Below, piece by piece: positions 8,679-15,882 of a stretch of DNA of 64,000 bases. This DNA comes from Sphingomonas hankookensis (GTDB lineage: Bacteria; Pseudomonadota; Alphaproteobacteria; Sphingomonadales; Sphingomonadaceae): positions 93,352 through 157,351 of the forward strand of contig NZ_LQQO01000045.1 in NCBI RefSeq assembly GCF_001619955.1. Reading direction: 5' to 3'. The position numbers and the translations under genes were made by a program. The notes beneath the pieces were generated by a model. The model saw only the letters and a list, made by a program, of their open reading frames with translations. It had not been told where the DNA came from and did no database searches. Every line of letters starts with the position of its first letter. The first letter of the stretch is position 1.

Positions 8679-8978
8679 TCAGTTCAGCTTCGCCAGTTCG
8701 GCGGCGACCTTCGCCACCTGTTCGTCGGTGATCCGGCCCTGGGCGTAGGGCTGGACCTGCTTCAGGCTCATCCCCTTGAACATCGGATAGGATTCATGCG
8801 CGAGCATCCCCGGGAACTGCGCGTCGAGGATCGCCTTGCCCTTCGGATTGGCGGCGATGGTTTCGATGCTGCTGTCGATGGTCAGCTTGGCTGCGGCCGG
8901 CGCAGGCGCCGGGGCGGTCTGCGCCGATGCGGCCAGCGGCATCGCCAGCAACGCGGCGGCGGTGAACAGGAACTTCAT
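8679..8978 (-). CDS. Small secreted protein, unknown function
   Basis: A 99-residue protein with a clear Sec signal peptide (MKFLFTAAALLAMPLAASAQ, cleavage after about residue 20), an Ala/Pro-rich linker and a 65-residue helical mature domain containing TIAANPKGKAILDAQFPGML and ITDEQVAKVAAELAKLN. Similar small periplasmic proteins are common in sphingomonads without an assigned role. It sits directly upstream of the oxidoreductase gene with almost no gap. Confidence 0.8.
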   Translation of the reverse strand: MKFLFTAAALLAMPLAASAQTAPAPAPAAAKLTIDSSIETIAANPKGKAILDAQFPGMLAHESYPMFKGMSLKQVQPYAQGRITDEQVAKVAAELAKLN

Positions 8979-9065
8979 GACAATCCCTCCTTGGGCTTGG
9001 TCGCCCGCACAAGGACTTAGCGTTCCGGCGGGTCGTCGCCAAGCGGGTGGGTGATCGGTTCGCCC

Positions 9066-9151
9066 CCCGTCACCCCGGACTTGATCCGGGGTCCCGCTTC
9101 TTCTGCTGCGGGAAAGGCAGCGGGACCCCGGGTCAAGCCCGGGGTGACGGG
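9066..9151. repeat. Two inverted copies of the CACCCCGG palindromic repeat
   Basis: CCCGTCACCCCGGACTTG at the left and its near-reverse complement at the right (ending GGGGTGACGGG) flank a short spacer, and each arm is itself palindromic. The element is related to the single copy at 4361. It lies between the 5' end of the small secreted protein gene and the 3' end of the hydrolase gene, where it could act as a terminator for readthrough. Confidence 0.85.
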
Positions 9152-9171
9152 AAAGGTTGCGGCGCCCGCCC

Positions 9172-10110
9172 TTACCCCGCGCGCTTCAGCCAGCCATGCA
9201 TGTCCATCCACCGCGCAAAGGCGTCGAACCAACCTGTGCTGGTCGTCGGCTTCTGGTACATGCCGAACCCGTGGCCGCCCTGTTCATACAGGTGGAACTC
9301 GACCGGGCGCTTGGCCGCCTTCCACGATTCGATCAGGCCGAAGCCGCTGTTGGCAAAGAACGGATCGTCGGCGGCGATGGCGACGAACAACGGCGGGGCG
9401 TCGGCGGGCACCGGCCCCATCGCGGCCAGCGGGCCATAGACGTCGCCGATGAACGCCGGCCTGGCCGGACCGTTCGACAGGGTCGTCGCCATGGTTAGCA
9501 TCGCGCCGGCGGAAAAGCCGATCATGCCGATGCGGTTCGGATCGACCTTCCATTCCCCGGCGCGCGACCGGATCAGCGCGAAGGCGGCATTGGCGTCGGC
9601 GATCTGCGGTGCCAGCGCATTGGCGGCGGCACCCGGCGCGGGCCGTGGACGCGGCGCGGTGCCCGAGAACATCTCGCGCATCGACCGTTCGAACCCGGCC
9701 ATGTCCGCCGGCGTCTGGTTCAGGCGATATTTCAGGACGAACGCCGCGACGCCGCGATCGGCCAGCGCCCTGGCCACATCCCACCCCTCGTTCGACATCG
9801 ACAGCGTGCGAAAGCCGCCGCCGGGCGCCACGATCACCGCCGTGCCATTGGCCTTCGCCGGATCGGGCAGGAACGGGGTCAGCGTCGCATCGGTCACATT
9901 GCGGGTAAAGGTGCTGCCATATTGCGAATGCCACGATTCCTTCGCGGTCGCACCGGGCAGCGTGCCTGTATTGAGCGGGATCGCATTCGGCTGCGCCGGT
10001 GCCGCGATCGGCTCCATCTTGTCGCTTTGCGCGCATGCCGGGGCGGCGGTGGCGGCGAGTGCCGCGCCGATTGCCCAGCCAAACGCACGGCGTCCGTAAA
10101 TTGCTCGCAT
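9172..10110 (-). CDS. Secreted alpha/beta-hydrolase (esterase)
   Basis: A 312-residue protein with a signal peptide (residues 1 to about 27, ending PACAQ). The alpha/beta-hydrolase fold is shown by VIVAPGGGFRTLS (oxyanion region), the nucleophile elbow GFSAG, an acid segment near IAADDPFF and the catalytic-His segment GGHGFG. This arrangement is that of the BD-FAE/acetyl-xylan-esterase-like hydrolases, so a periplasmic carbohydrate or ester substrate is likely but not proven. No carbohydrate-use genes adjoin it. Confidence 0.85.
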   Translation of the reverse strand: MRAIYGRRAFGWAIGAALAATAAPACAQSDKMEPIAAPAQPNAIPLNTGTLPGATAKESWHSQYGSTFTRNVTDATLTPFLPDPAKANGTAVIVAPGGGFRTLSMSNEGWDVARALADRGVAAFVLKYRLNQTPADMAGFERSMREMFSGTAPRPRPAPGAAANALAPQIADANAAFALIRSRAGEWKVDPNRIGMIGFSAGAMLTMATTLSNGPARPAFIGDVYGPLAAMGPVPADAPPLFVAIAADDPFFANSGFGLIESWKAAKRPVEFHLYEQGGHGFGMYQKPTTSTGWFDAFARWMDMHGWLKRAG

Positions 10111-10222
10111 GTCCCTCTCCCTTTGTTATCGGGGGAGTATTGTTGCGCGGCCGGCCATTGTCCAACGATTCCTGTTAGCGGTAACGCGACGCTGATCCGG
10201 ACCGGTCGACCGCGCGGTGGAC

Positions 10223-11095
10223 TCAACCGGCGGAGCGTTCGCCCCGCCGCCACGGCCAGCGCCAGCCCCGCCGCCGGGCCACCCGACGCAGGCCGAACAG
10301 CATCAGCCCGGCAACGACGATCCAGGGCAGGGCGGCCACGACGAACGTCACCAGCGCGGCGACGCTCGTCGACAGCGTCGCCCCGGCCGCCTCGATGCTG
10401 GCCATGACCGGCGAATTGCCGCCGGGCGTGTCGTTGAACGCATAGGCGATCGTCAGCTTCGACATCGCGACCCGCTGGGCCAGTTCGGCGCGTTGCGCCT
10501 TCGCCGCCTCCAATTCCTCGTTGGTGGTGGCATAGGCGCGTTCGGCCTCGACCAGGTCGCCGACCTTGCCATTGCCCGACCGGATAATGGCGAGCAGCCG
10601 TTCGGCCAGCGCCTGCTTCGCCCGGACACGCGCCTCGGTGTCGATCACCTGCCGGGTGACGTCCTCCGCCTCGACCTGCCGGCTGGCCCGGCGTGCGTCA
10701 CCTGCCTCGGCGATCGCATCGAACCGGCGGGTCAGCGCCTCGGCCTGCCGCGCATCGACCATCAGCACCGCTTCGTCATGGACGACATGATCGTCCGGAC
10801 CCGGCGTGTTGAGCGACGACCGGACGATCAGGCAGCGGGCAGGCCCCAGCCGGCGGCACAGGTCGAGTTGTTGCCCCTGCACCTGCGCAACGGTCCTGCG
10901 ATCAAAGGCATAGGTGACCGAATAGCTATAGGCGATCTTCGGACCGGTCGCGGCCGGCGACGGCATCTCTGCCGGCGGCTCCTCGACGTCGAACGTCTCG
11001 GTAGTGGGCGACTGCATCGAATGGGTTTCGGGCGACGGCCCGCTGCAGCCCGCCACCAGAATGGCGATCGCCCCTATCAGTCGTTGTCCGGTCAT
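10223..11095 (-). CDS. DUF4349 lipoprotein
   Basis: A 290-residue protein with a lipobox at the N-terminus (LVAGCSG), a central region with a long coiled-coil (about 170-220, rich in EAERAYATTNEELEAAK-like heptads) and a transmembrane helix near residue 245-270 followed by a very basic tail (RRVARRRGWRWPWRR). This architecture is DUF4349, a domain of unknown function found in envelope proteins. The combination of lipid anchor and C-terminal span suggests a link between membrane and periplasm. Confidence 0.8.
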   Translation of the reverse strand: MTGQRLIGAIAILVAGCSGPSPETHSMQSPTTETFDVEEPPAEMPSPAATGPKIAYSYSVTYAFDRRTVAQVQGQQLDLCRRLGPARCLIVRSSLNTPGPDDHVVHDEAVLMVDARQAEALTRRFDAIAEAGDARRASRQVEAEDVTRQVIDTEARVRAKQALAERLLAIIRSGNGKVGDLVEAERAYATTNEELEAAKAQRAELAQRVAMSKLTIAYAFNDTPGGNSPVMASIEAAGATLSTSVAALVTFVVAALPWIVVAGLMLFGLRRVARRRGWRWPWRRGERSAG

Positions 11096-11174
11096 CGTCC
11101 GCTCCCCTATCGGGGCCGAGCATGACCGGCGAGGTCGCCCGCCGTCAACGCCCGACTCCGATGCGGAGCGCGGG

Positions 11175-11495
11175 TCAGCCCTGCGCGAACAGCTTCGTGC
11201 CGACCACGCCGATCACGATCAGCACCATGAAACCCGCCTGGACCGGCGCGATCCGTTCGCCGAACAGCACCGCGCCGCCGATGATGACGCCGACCGCGCC
11301 AAGCCCGGTCCACACCGCATAGGCGGTGCCTGCCGGAATGCCGCGCATCGCCAGCGCCAGCAGCCCCATGTTCACGAACGACAAAGTGATCGGCACGGCG
11401 GAGGCGAGCAACGTCCCCTGCCCCGCCGCCCATTTCAGGCTCAATGCCCACACGATCTCACACACGACCGCAACCGCGAGAATGGCCCATGCCAT
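11175..11495 (-). CDS. SMR-family exporter, SugE/Gdx type
   Basis: A 106-residue protein with four transmembrane helices. The first contains the essential Glu (VVCEIVWALSLKWA), and the AGTAYAVWTGLGAVG motif and GERIAPVQAG segment are typical of SugE/Gdx rather than EmrE. Gdx members export guanidinium; others export quaternary ammonium compounds. I saw no guanidine riboswitch in the short gap upstream, so the substrate remains open. It lies downstream of the DUF805 gene but is separated by a hairpin. Confidence 0.9.
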   Translation of the reverse strand: MAWAILAVAVVCEIVWALSLKWAAGQGTLLASAVPITLSFVNMGLLALAMRGIPAGTAYAVWTGLGAVGVIIGGAVLFGERIAPVQAGFMVLIVIGVVGTKLFAQG

Positions 11496-11531
11496 ATCGC
11501 CTACTCCTTTTGCGGGCTCGAATAGGAAAGG

Positions 11532-11561
11532 GCACGGCCGGAAACCCGAAAGAGGCCGTGC
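11532..11561 (-). terminator. Hairpin downstream of the DUF805 gene
   Basis: GCACGGCC (11532-11539) and GGCCGTGC (11554-11561) form an 8-bp stem with a 14-nt loop. On the minus strand the stem starts 7 nt after the DUF805 stop and is followed by CCCTTTCCT, a weak pyrimidine tract. It probably ends the atp-DUF805 transcript before the SMR gene. Confidence 0.5.
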
Positions 11562-11567
11562 GGAAAA

Positions 11568-12167
11568 TCAGGCCAGCGGCGGTCCGAACCGATTGGGGCC
11601 GGGATCGCTTGGCCGGCTAAGCTGGACGATCAACACGCCCAGGCTCGCCAGATACAGGATGTTGTTGCCGAACATCAGCGCGAACGGTGCCATATCGGGT
11701 GGTTCGTTCCCGGTCCTGATCCGGCTGAACAACTGCCCGAACACGATCATGCCGGTCACCAGGAAGGGCAGCGGCAACAGCCCCCAATAGCCCCGCCGTC
11801 CCGAATCATGCAGTCGCCGCACGACCGCCGCGGCGAGAAACAGGACCGACACTATCGCGACGATTGCGACCAGCGGCACGAACCAGCGCATCGGTTGCAA
11901 CATCAGGTCCGGCGGGACCGGCCCATCGATCTGCACCGAATAATGCCCCGGTCCCGACGTCACGGTCGCACGTTCCGGATGTGCCTCTGCAAAGGCAGCC
12001 ATGTTGCGGGCGATGCCGACGAACATCGGTATGCCGACCGCCATTGCGGCGATCATGTTGGTCACCATGACGCAGGCGACCCACGGCCAGAACAGCCGTC
12101 GCGGCTCGCGATCGGACCACCGGGTCAGCCGCTGGAGCTGAAACCGCGGGGTCCGGTGCGACGGCAT
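11568..12167 (-). CDS. DUF805 membrane protein coupled to atpF
   Basis: A 199-residue protein with about four hydrophobic segments. DUF805 signatures are present: VRRLHDSGRRGYWGLL between helices and SDPGPNRFGP at the end. The function of DUF805 is not known. Its ATG (12167) shares one base with the atpF stop (TGATG), so translation should be coupled to the last F0 gene. Whether the protein has any part in ATP synthase is unproven; DUF805 genes occur in many contexts. Confidence 0.8.
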   Translation of the reverse strand: MPSHRTPRFQLQRLTRWSDREPRRLFWPWVACVMVTNMIAAMAVGIPMFVGIARNMAAFAEAHPERATVTSGPGHYSVQIDGPVPPDLMLQPMRWFVPLVAIVAIVSVLFLAAAVVRRLHDSGRRGYWGLLPLPFLVTGMIVFGQLFSRIRTGNEPPDMAPFALMFGNNILYLASLGVLIVQLSRPSDPGPNRFGPPLA

Positions 12168-12796
12168 CAGTTCAGGCGGCTGCCACCCAGACCGGCAATG
12201 GTCCGGTCGACCAGCGCGCGATCGGCATCGCCCGACAGGTGCGTCGCGATCAGCGTGCTGGCGGCCTTGGCAGCGGCATCGGCGGCGGTCGCGCGGACCT
12301 CGGCAATGGCGGCGCGTTCGGCGGCGGCAATCTTGTCGGTCGCCATCTTGGCACGACGCTGGGTCAGCTCGGCGGCGTCGGCCTCCGCCTTCACCAGCAG
12401 CGCCTGCGCTTCTGCCTCGGCGTGGGCGACCATTTCAGCGGCCTGTGCCTCGATCCCAGCGATCTTCGACGTATATTCGTCGCGCAGCGCCTCGGCTTCG
12501 GCACGCAGGGTGCGCGCTTCGTCCAGACGGGTGCGGATCGCCGCGATCTGCCCGTCGAGCAGGCGACCGATCAGCGCGGGCACACCCTTCACGACCAGCA
12601 CCAGCAGGAACAGCAGCATCGCGGCGCTGACCCATGCGGTCGCATTCAGCCCGAGGGCGGTCGGATCGACATGCGCCGTACCGGTGGCGCTGCCATGCGA
12701 ACCCTCGACAGCGTCGGCTCCGGTCTTGGGCAGGCCCTCTTCATGGATCGCTTCGTTCAGCGTCGGGCTGGTATGGGCGACGTTGGGATTAGCCAT
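12167..12796 (-). CDS. atpF: F0F1 ATP synthase subunit b
   Basis: Subunit b forms half of the peripheral stalk that holds F1 to F0. The 209-residue protein has an unusually long, hydrophilic N-terminal extension (about 50 residues, MANPNVAHTSPTLNEAIHEE...) before the membrane helix (AWVSAAMLLFLLVLVVKGVPAL), then a long charged coiled coil ending near residue 205. The gene overlaps the b' gene upstream by 8 nt and the DUF805 gene downstream by 1 nt. The F1 genes are not in this window, as is usual for alphaproteobacteria with split F0 and F1 operons. Confidence 0.93.
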   Translation of the reverse strand: MANPNVAHTSPTLNEAIHEEGLPKTGADAVEGSHGSATGTAHVDPTALGLNATAWVSAAMLLFLLVLVVKGVPALIGRLLDGQIAAIRTRLDEARTLRAEAEALRDEYTSKIAGIEAQAAEMVAHAEAEAQALLVKAEADAAELTQRRAKMATDKIAAAERAAIAEVRATAADAAAKAASTLIATHLSGDADRALVDRTIAGLGGSRLN

Positions 12797-13280
12797 GGAG
12801 CACCGCCTTCACCGCGCCCTGCGCGTCCTGTTCGCTGACCCGCACGCCCGAGACGCGCTCGACGATCGCCTGTGCCGCTTCGGCTGCGACCTGCTCGACC
12901 TGCGCCATCGCCGCACCGCGCTGGGTAGCGATATCGGCTTCGGCCTGTGCGACCCGCGCCTGCATGTCGGCATTGGCCGCGGCCAGCCGTTCGGCCGCTG
13001 CCGCCGCGCCCTTGGCACGGGCTTCGGCCAGCAGCTTCTGCGCAGCCTCGCGGCTGGCATTTTCGCGGGCACGCCATGCCGCCTCGGTCGCATCCGCCTG
13101 CCCACGCGCCGCTTCGGCGGCGGCGAGGTCGGCGGCGATGCCCTGGTCGCGCTGGTCGACCGTGCCCTGCACCTTGGGCACCATGCCGAGGCCCACGACC
13201 AGGAACACGATGCCGAAGGTCAGCACCAGCCAGAAGACCTGCGACCCCCAGGTCGCGGCGAGCTGCTCGATTTGCGGCAT
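12789..13280 (-). CDS. F0F1 ATP synthase subunit b'
   Basis: The second stalk subunit, b', found in alphaproteobacteria and phototrophs. The start at 13280 (MPQIEQLAATWG) gives 163 residues. The longer frame to 13388 only adds Gly/Pro/Arg-rich noncoding-looking residues. A membrane helix (QVFWLVLTFGIVFLVVGLGM) is followed by a long Ala/Glu/Arg coiled coil. It lies between atpE and atpF, the standard order. Confidence 0.93.
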   Translation of the reverse strand: MPQIEQLAATWGSQVFWLVLTFGIVFLVVGLGMVPKVQGTVDQRDQGIAADLAAAEAARGQADATEAAWRARENASREAAQKLLAEARAKGAAAAAERLAAANADMQARVAQAEADIATQRGAAMAQVEQVAAEAAQAIVERVSGVRVSEQDAQGAVKAVLHG

Positions 13281-13393
13281 GAAACGTCCCGTATTGGTCT
13301 GGTCGACCGGGCGCCATCGCCCGGCCGAAACCGGTCCGTCATCCGGACCGGGAGTCCGGCGCGAGGCACCCCCCGCGCCGGGCGTCACGCATG

Positions 13394-13621
13394 TTACGCG
13401 ACGAAGATCAGCAGCACTGCGACGACGAACGCCAGCAGGCCCAGAAGTTCGGCGGCGGCGAAGCCGATGAACATGTTGCCCTGCTGACCGGCAGCGGCCG
13501 ACGGGTTGCGCAGCGCGCCCTGCAGGAAGGCGGCGAAGACGTTGCCCACGCCGAGTGCGGCAAGGCCGGCACCGATGGCTGCGAGACCGGCGCCGAGGAA
13601 CTTGATGGCGTCTGCTTCCAT
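13394..13621 (-). CDS. atpE: F0F1 ATP synthase subunit c
   Basis: The proton-carrying ring subunit. The 75-residue protein has two hydrophobic helices joined by the polar loop ALRNPSAAAGQQ. The essential carboxylate is the Glu in FIGFAAAELLGLLAF. The first helix is Gly/Ala-rich (GAGLAAIGAGLAALGVGNVF), as needed for tight ring packing. The start at 13621 (MEADAIKFLG) matches family N-termini; an upstream in-frame ATG is ignored. Confidence 0.96.
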   Translation of the reverse strand: MEADAIKFLGAGLAAIGAGLAALGVGNVFAAFLQGALRNPSAAAGQQGNMFIGFAAAELLGLLAFVVAVLLIFVA

Positions 13622-13661
13622 GTCGAAAACTCCCTTGGAAAAATCTGAATGTTGGTTGGGA

Positions 13662-14447
13662 TCAGTGATGGTCGTGCAGGTGCACGGCATCGTTGATGTA
13701 GAGCGAGGTCAGCAGCGCGAAGACATATGCCTGCACGCCGGCGACCAGCATTTCGAGGGCCGACACGCCGACCATCAGCGCGAAGCTCGGCACGCTGACC
13801 AGCACGCCGATGCCCGCGCCGGTGGCGGTCGAATTGATGATGAAGCCCGCCAGCACCTTCAGCAGGATGTGTCCCGCGGTCATCGCCACGAACAGTCGCA
13901 GCGCGAGGCTGAACGGGCGGACCATGAACGACACGAACTCGATCGGCGCGACCAGCAGCAGCACCGGGATCGGCGTACCCTTCGGCGCGAACAGGCTGAA
14001 GAAACGGAGACCATGCTTGAACAGACCGACGACCAGCACGATCGAGAAACTGGCAATGGCAAGGACGCCGGTCACGGTGAAGTGGCTGGTGACGGTGAAG
14101 GGGTGCAGCCCGACCAGACCGAACGGCAGCAGGCCGACGACGTTCGCGAACAGGATAAACATGAACAGCGAGAAGACGTACGGAAGGTACTTGCGTCCTT
14201 CATGCCCGATATTCGCGGCGAGCAGCTTGTCGATGAAGCCGGTAAAGCCCTCGACCGCCATCTGCCAGCGACCGGGCACCTGCTGCTGCTTCATGCCGCC
14301 GATCATGAACACGAACAGCGCGACCGCCGCGACGATCATCCACAGCGCCGAATTGGTGAACGGCAGGACGTGATCGCCCAGGGGAATGTTGAAGATCGTC
14401 TGCACCTCGAACTGGTGCATCGGATCGATCTTGCCTGCCTGCGCCAC
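13662..14447 (-). CDS. atpB: F0F1 ATP synthase subunit a
   Basis: The stator subunit that forms the proton half-channels next to the c ring. About 261 residues with five or six membrane helices. The conserved Arg of the channel is in the helix SFMVRPFSLALRLFVAM, and the C-terminal part carries GVQAYVFALLTSLYI. GTG 14447 (reading VAQAGKIDPMHQF) is chosen as the start; the frame stays open much further upstream but overlaps atpI and is not protein-like. Confidence 0.95.
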   Translation of the reverse strand: MAQAGKIDPMHQFEVQTIFNIPLGDHVLPFTNSALWMIVAAVALFVFMIGGMKQQQVPGRWQMAVEGFTGFIDKLLAANIGHEGRKYLPYVFSLFMFILFANVVGLLPFGLVGLHPFTVTSHFTVTGVLAIASFSIVLVVGLFKHGLRFFSLFAPKGTPIPVLLLVAPIEFVSFMVRPFSLALRLFVAMTAGHILLKVLAGFIINSTATGAGIGVLVSVPSFALMVGVSALEMLVAGVQAYVFALLTSLYINDAVHLHDHH

Positions 14448-14485
14448 GTCGCTTCGCCCCGATATGCCAAGGCGCCCGAGGACTG

Positions 14486-14806
14486 TCAGTCCGGACGCCG
14501 GTTCGAAATCCTGATGATATTCCTGAACGCACTGACGATCCCGAGGGAGAGCAGCACGAGCAGGAGCCATGGCGAGGTGCCGAGCAGATAGTCGAGGGTC
14601 CCCCCGATCACCGCCCCCCCGACCATTCCGCCCACCAGTTCGGCCAGCACGCGGTTGCCGAGGCGGTAGTTTTTGTCCCCCGCTTCGTCGCGCGCCTGGC
14701 CGGTCCGGATCGCCTCGTCCTTTTTCGCCTGGTTCAGCCGCGCGTCGAGCGAGGTGATCCGGGGATCTTCGGGCAAGGGGTCTAGTCCGGGCTCGTTCTC
14801 CGCCAT
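14486..14806 (-). CDS. atpI: AtpI-type ATP synthase assembly protein
   Basis: AtpI/AtpZ proteins help assemble the c ring and may carry Mg or Ca. The 106-residue product has an acidic N-terminus, the segment GNRVLAELVGGMVGGAVIGG that starts the first helix, a second helix (PWLLLVLLSLGIVSAFRNI) and a basic end. Two adjacent ATGs (14809 and 14806) are possible; the second is given. It is the first gene of the F0 operon; the promoter should lie in 14810-15000. Confidence 0.9.
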   Translation of the reverse strand: MAENEPGLDPLPEDPRITSLDARLNQAKKDEAIRTGQARDEAGDKNYRLGNRVLAELVGGMVGGAVIGGTLDYLLGTSPWLLLVLLSLGIVSAFRNIIRISNRRPD

Positions 14807-15048
14807 CATCCCCTCCCATGACCTTTCGGTCGGGCCGGATATGCGCCGGATGGCGAGCCCGCCAAGGCAGGCGCGCTTTAGGAAGGTGACGGTTTCGAGT
14901 CAACCATAGCGTTCGCGCGGAAACCTTTCGGGACGATGAACGAAGCGGCGCCAAGGGGGCAGAGAGCATCGCTACCCGTTCATTTGCTTGGCTGCCCCGG
15001 GAATATGACTACACCAGCCTTGCGGTCGACACATCGGCCGCAAAGGAG

Positions 15049-15159
15049 GTGATTGAGCTGAACAACGATACCGCAACCGTCATCATCGGCGTAATTATGC
15101 TGATGGTGGCTTTCGCGACCCTGGTGCTGAAAATCATCGAGGTCGCCCGCTCGAAGTAG
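15049..15159 (+). CDS. Very short hydrophobic peptide with a consensus Shine-Dalgarno
   Basis: A 36-residue reading frame ending at TAG 15157, with one hydrophobic span (TVIIGVIMLMVAFATLVL) and a charged end (KIIEVARSK). It is preceded by AAAGGAGGTGA (15042-15052), a nearly full complement of the 16S rRNA tail. GTG 15049 overlaps that site; CTG 15058, 8 nt after it, has better spacing and is a possible true start. Size, single span and charged tail resemble the Fst/holin-like type I toxin peptides known mainly from Gram-positive bacteria. This is a resemblance by eye only. Two hairpins and a terminator follow on the same strand. Confidence 0.45.
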   Translation: MIELNNDTATVIIGVIMLMVAFATLVLKIIEVARSK

Positions 15160-15168
15160 CGGCGGGAC

Positions 15169-15192
15169 GGGGTCGGCCTGGCAGCCGGCCCC
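15169..15192 (+). other. Hairpin 1 after the hydrophobic peptide
   Basis: GGGGTCGGC (15169-15177) pairs with GCCGGCCCC (15184-15192), nine pairs including one G-U, with a 6-nt loop. It starts 10 nt after the peptide stop. No T-run follows, so it is more likely to stabilise the message than to terminate it. Confidence 0.6.
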
Positions 15193-15202
15193 GTAACGTA
15201 GA

Positions 15203-15232
15203 AGACCCCGGCCGCTGGCACGACCGGGGTCT
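15203..15232 (+). other. Hairpin 2 after the hydrophobic peptide
   Basis: AGACCCCGG (15203-15211) and CCGGGGTCT (15224-15232) form a perfect 9-bp stem with a 12-nt loop. Two tight GC hairpins in a row behind a 36-codon frame are out of proportion for an ordinary gene end. Confidence 0.6.
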
Positions 15233-15273
15233 GGAGGTGTATCACTGAAGTCAGATACCGCATGATCGAAATA

Positions 15274-15293
15274 GCGCATGATGCGCCTTTTTT
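15274..15293 (+). terminator. Rho-independent terminator
   Basis: GCGCA-TGA-TGCGC (15274-15286) followed by C and six T residues (15288-15293) is a short classical terminator for the rightward transcript carrying the hydrophobic peptide. The convergent ydbL gene ends 8 nt beyond it. Confidence 0.65.
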
Positions 15294-15300
15294 CAATCCC

Positions 15301-15684
15301 TCACACGCAGCGCGGGTCGCGTTCGGGCGGACCGTTACCACGCGTTTCCCAGCTACCGCCCGGCGTCTTGTACTTCTCGCCCGGCTTGGTCTGCGCGATC
15401 AGGTTGCAGCCCGACACGAACGCGAACTGTTCGACGGTCGCGCCCGACTGTGCACCGCGGGTATAAGCCGCCTTGCGCTGGATGTTGATGTTGGCAACCA
15501 GCGCGCGCAGCTCGGCCGTGCCGCCGCCGACGACGCCCAGATAGCCGTCAGGCTGCTCGCCGACCTGCCCTGCCGCACGCGCGGCCTGGTAGGCGGGGTC
15601 GCGCTGCGCCCATGCGGTGCCGGCAAGTCCCGCGACCGCGACGAAGGCGGCTGCGGCGAGGCCGTATTTGACGTAAGCATGCAT
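15301..15684 (-). CDS. ydbL: YdbL-family (DUF1318) periplasmic protein
   Basis: A 127-residue protein with a signal peptide (residues 1 to about 26, ending AWAQ). The mature part contains PDGYLGVV and VANINIQRKAAYTRGAQ, the core of DUF1318. In E. coli YdbL is the periplasmic partner of the YdbH-YnbE envelope bridge. It is the third gene of the same set here (ydbH-ynbE-ydbL), which supports the call. The C-terminal tail (KYKTPGGSWETR) is typical. Confidence 0.88.
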   Translation of the reverse strand: MHAYVKYGLAAAAFVAVAGLAGTAWAQRDPAYQAARAAGQVGEQPDGYLGVVGGGTAELRALVANINIQRKAAYTRGAQSGATVEQFAFVSGCNLIAQTKPGEKYKTPGGSWETRGNGPPERDPRCV

Positions 15685-15687
15685 GGT

Positions 15688-15882
15688 TCAGAAAATCCCC
15701 GGATTGTCCTGGATGAGGGTCTTCGCCTCGCCGTCGAGACGATACACCACTTCCTGCGTGATGTTGATGTTCAAGTTGATGACGATCGGCTTGTCCGGCG
15801 CGGACACGTTGACGCACCCGCCCGCGGCACATGCGGGCACGCCGATCACCAAGGCTCGCAACAGCATCACGGTTCGCGTCAT
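15688..15882 (-). CDS. ynbE: YnbE-like outer-membrane lipoprotein
   Basis: A 64-residue lipoprotein. The signal ends in AAGGC, giving a lipidated Cys near residue 23. The short mature part contains the beta-strand segment PIVINLNINITQEVVYRLD. YnbE in E. coli forms intermolecular beta strands with the end of YdbH, bridging it to the outer membrane. Its ATG overlaps the ydbH stop by 4 nt and ydbL follows after 3 nt, so the three are made together. Confidence 0.88.
   Translation of the reverse strand: MTRTVMLLRALVIGVPACAAGGCVNVSAPDKPIVINLNINITQEVVYRLDGEAKTLIQDNPGIF

Noticed and set aside
11496..11567. A guanidine riboswitch ahead of the SMR exporter gene
   Set aside because: The 72-nt gap holds only an 8-bp hairpin that fits a terminator; no ACGR-loop pair or other known aptamer pattern.
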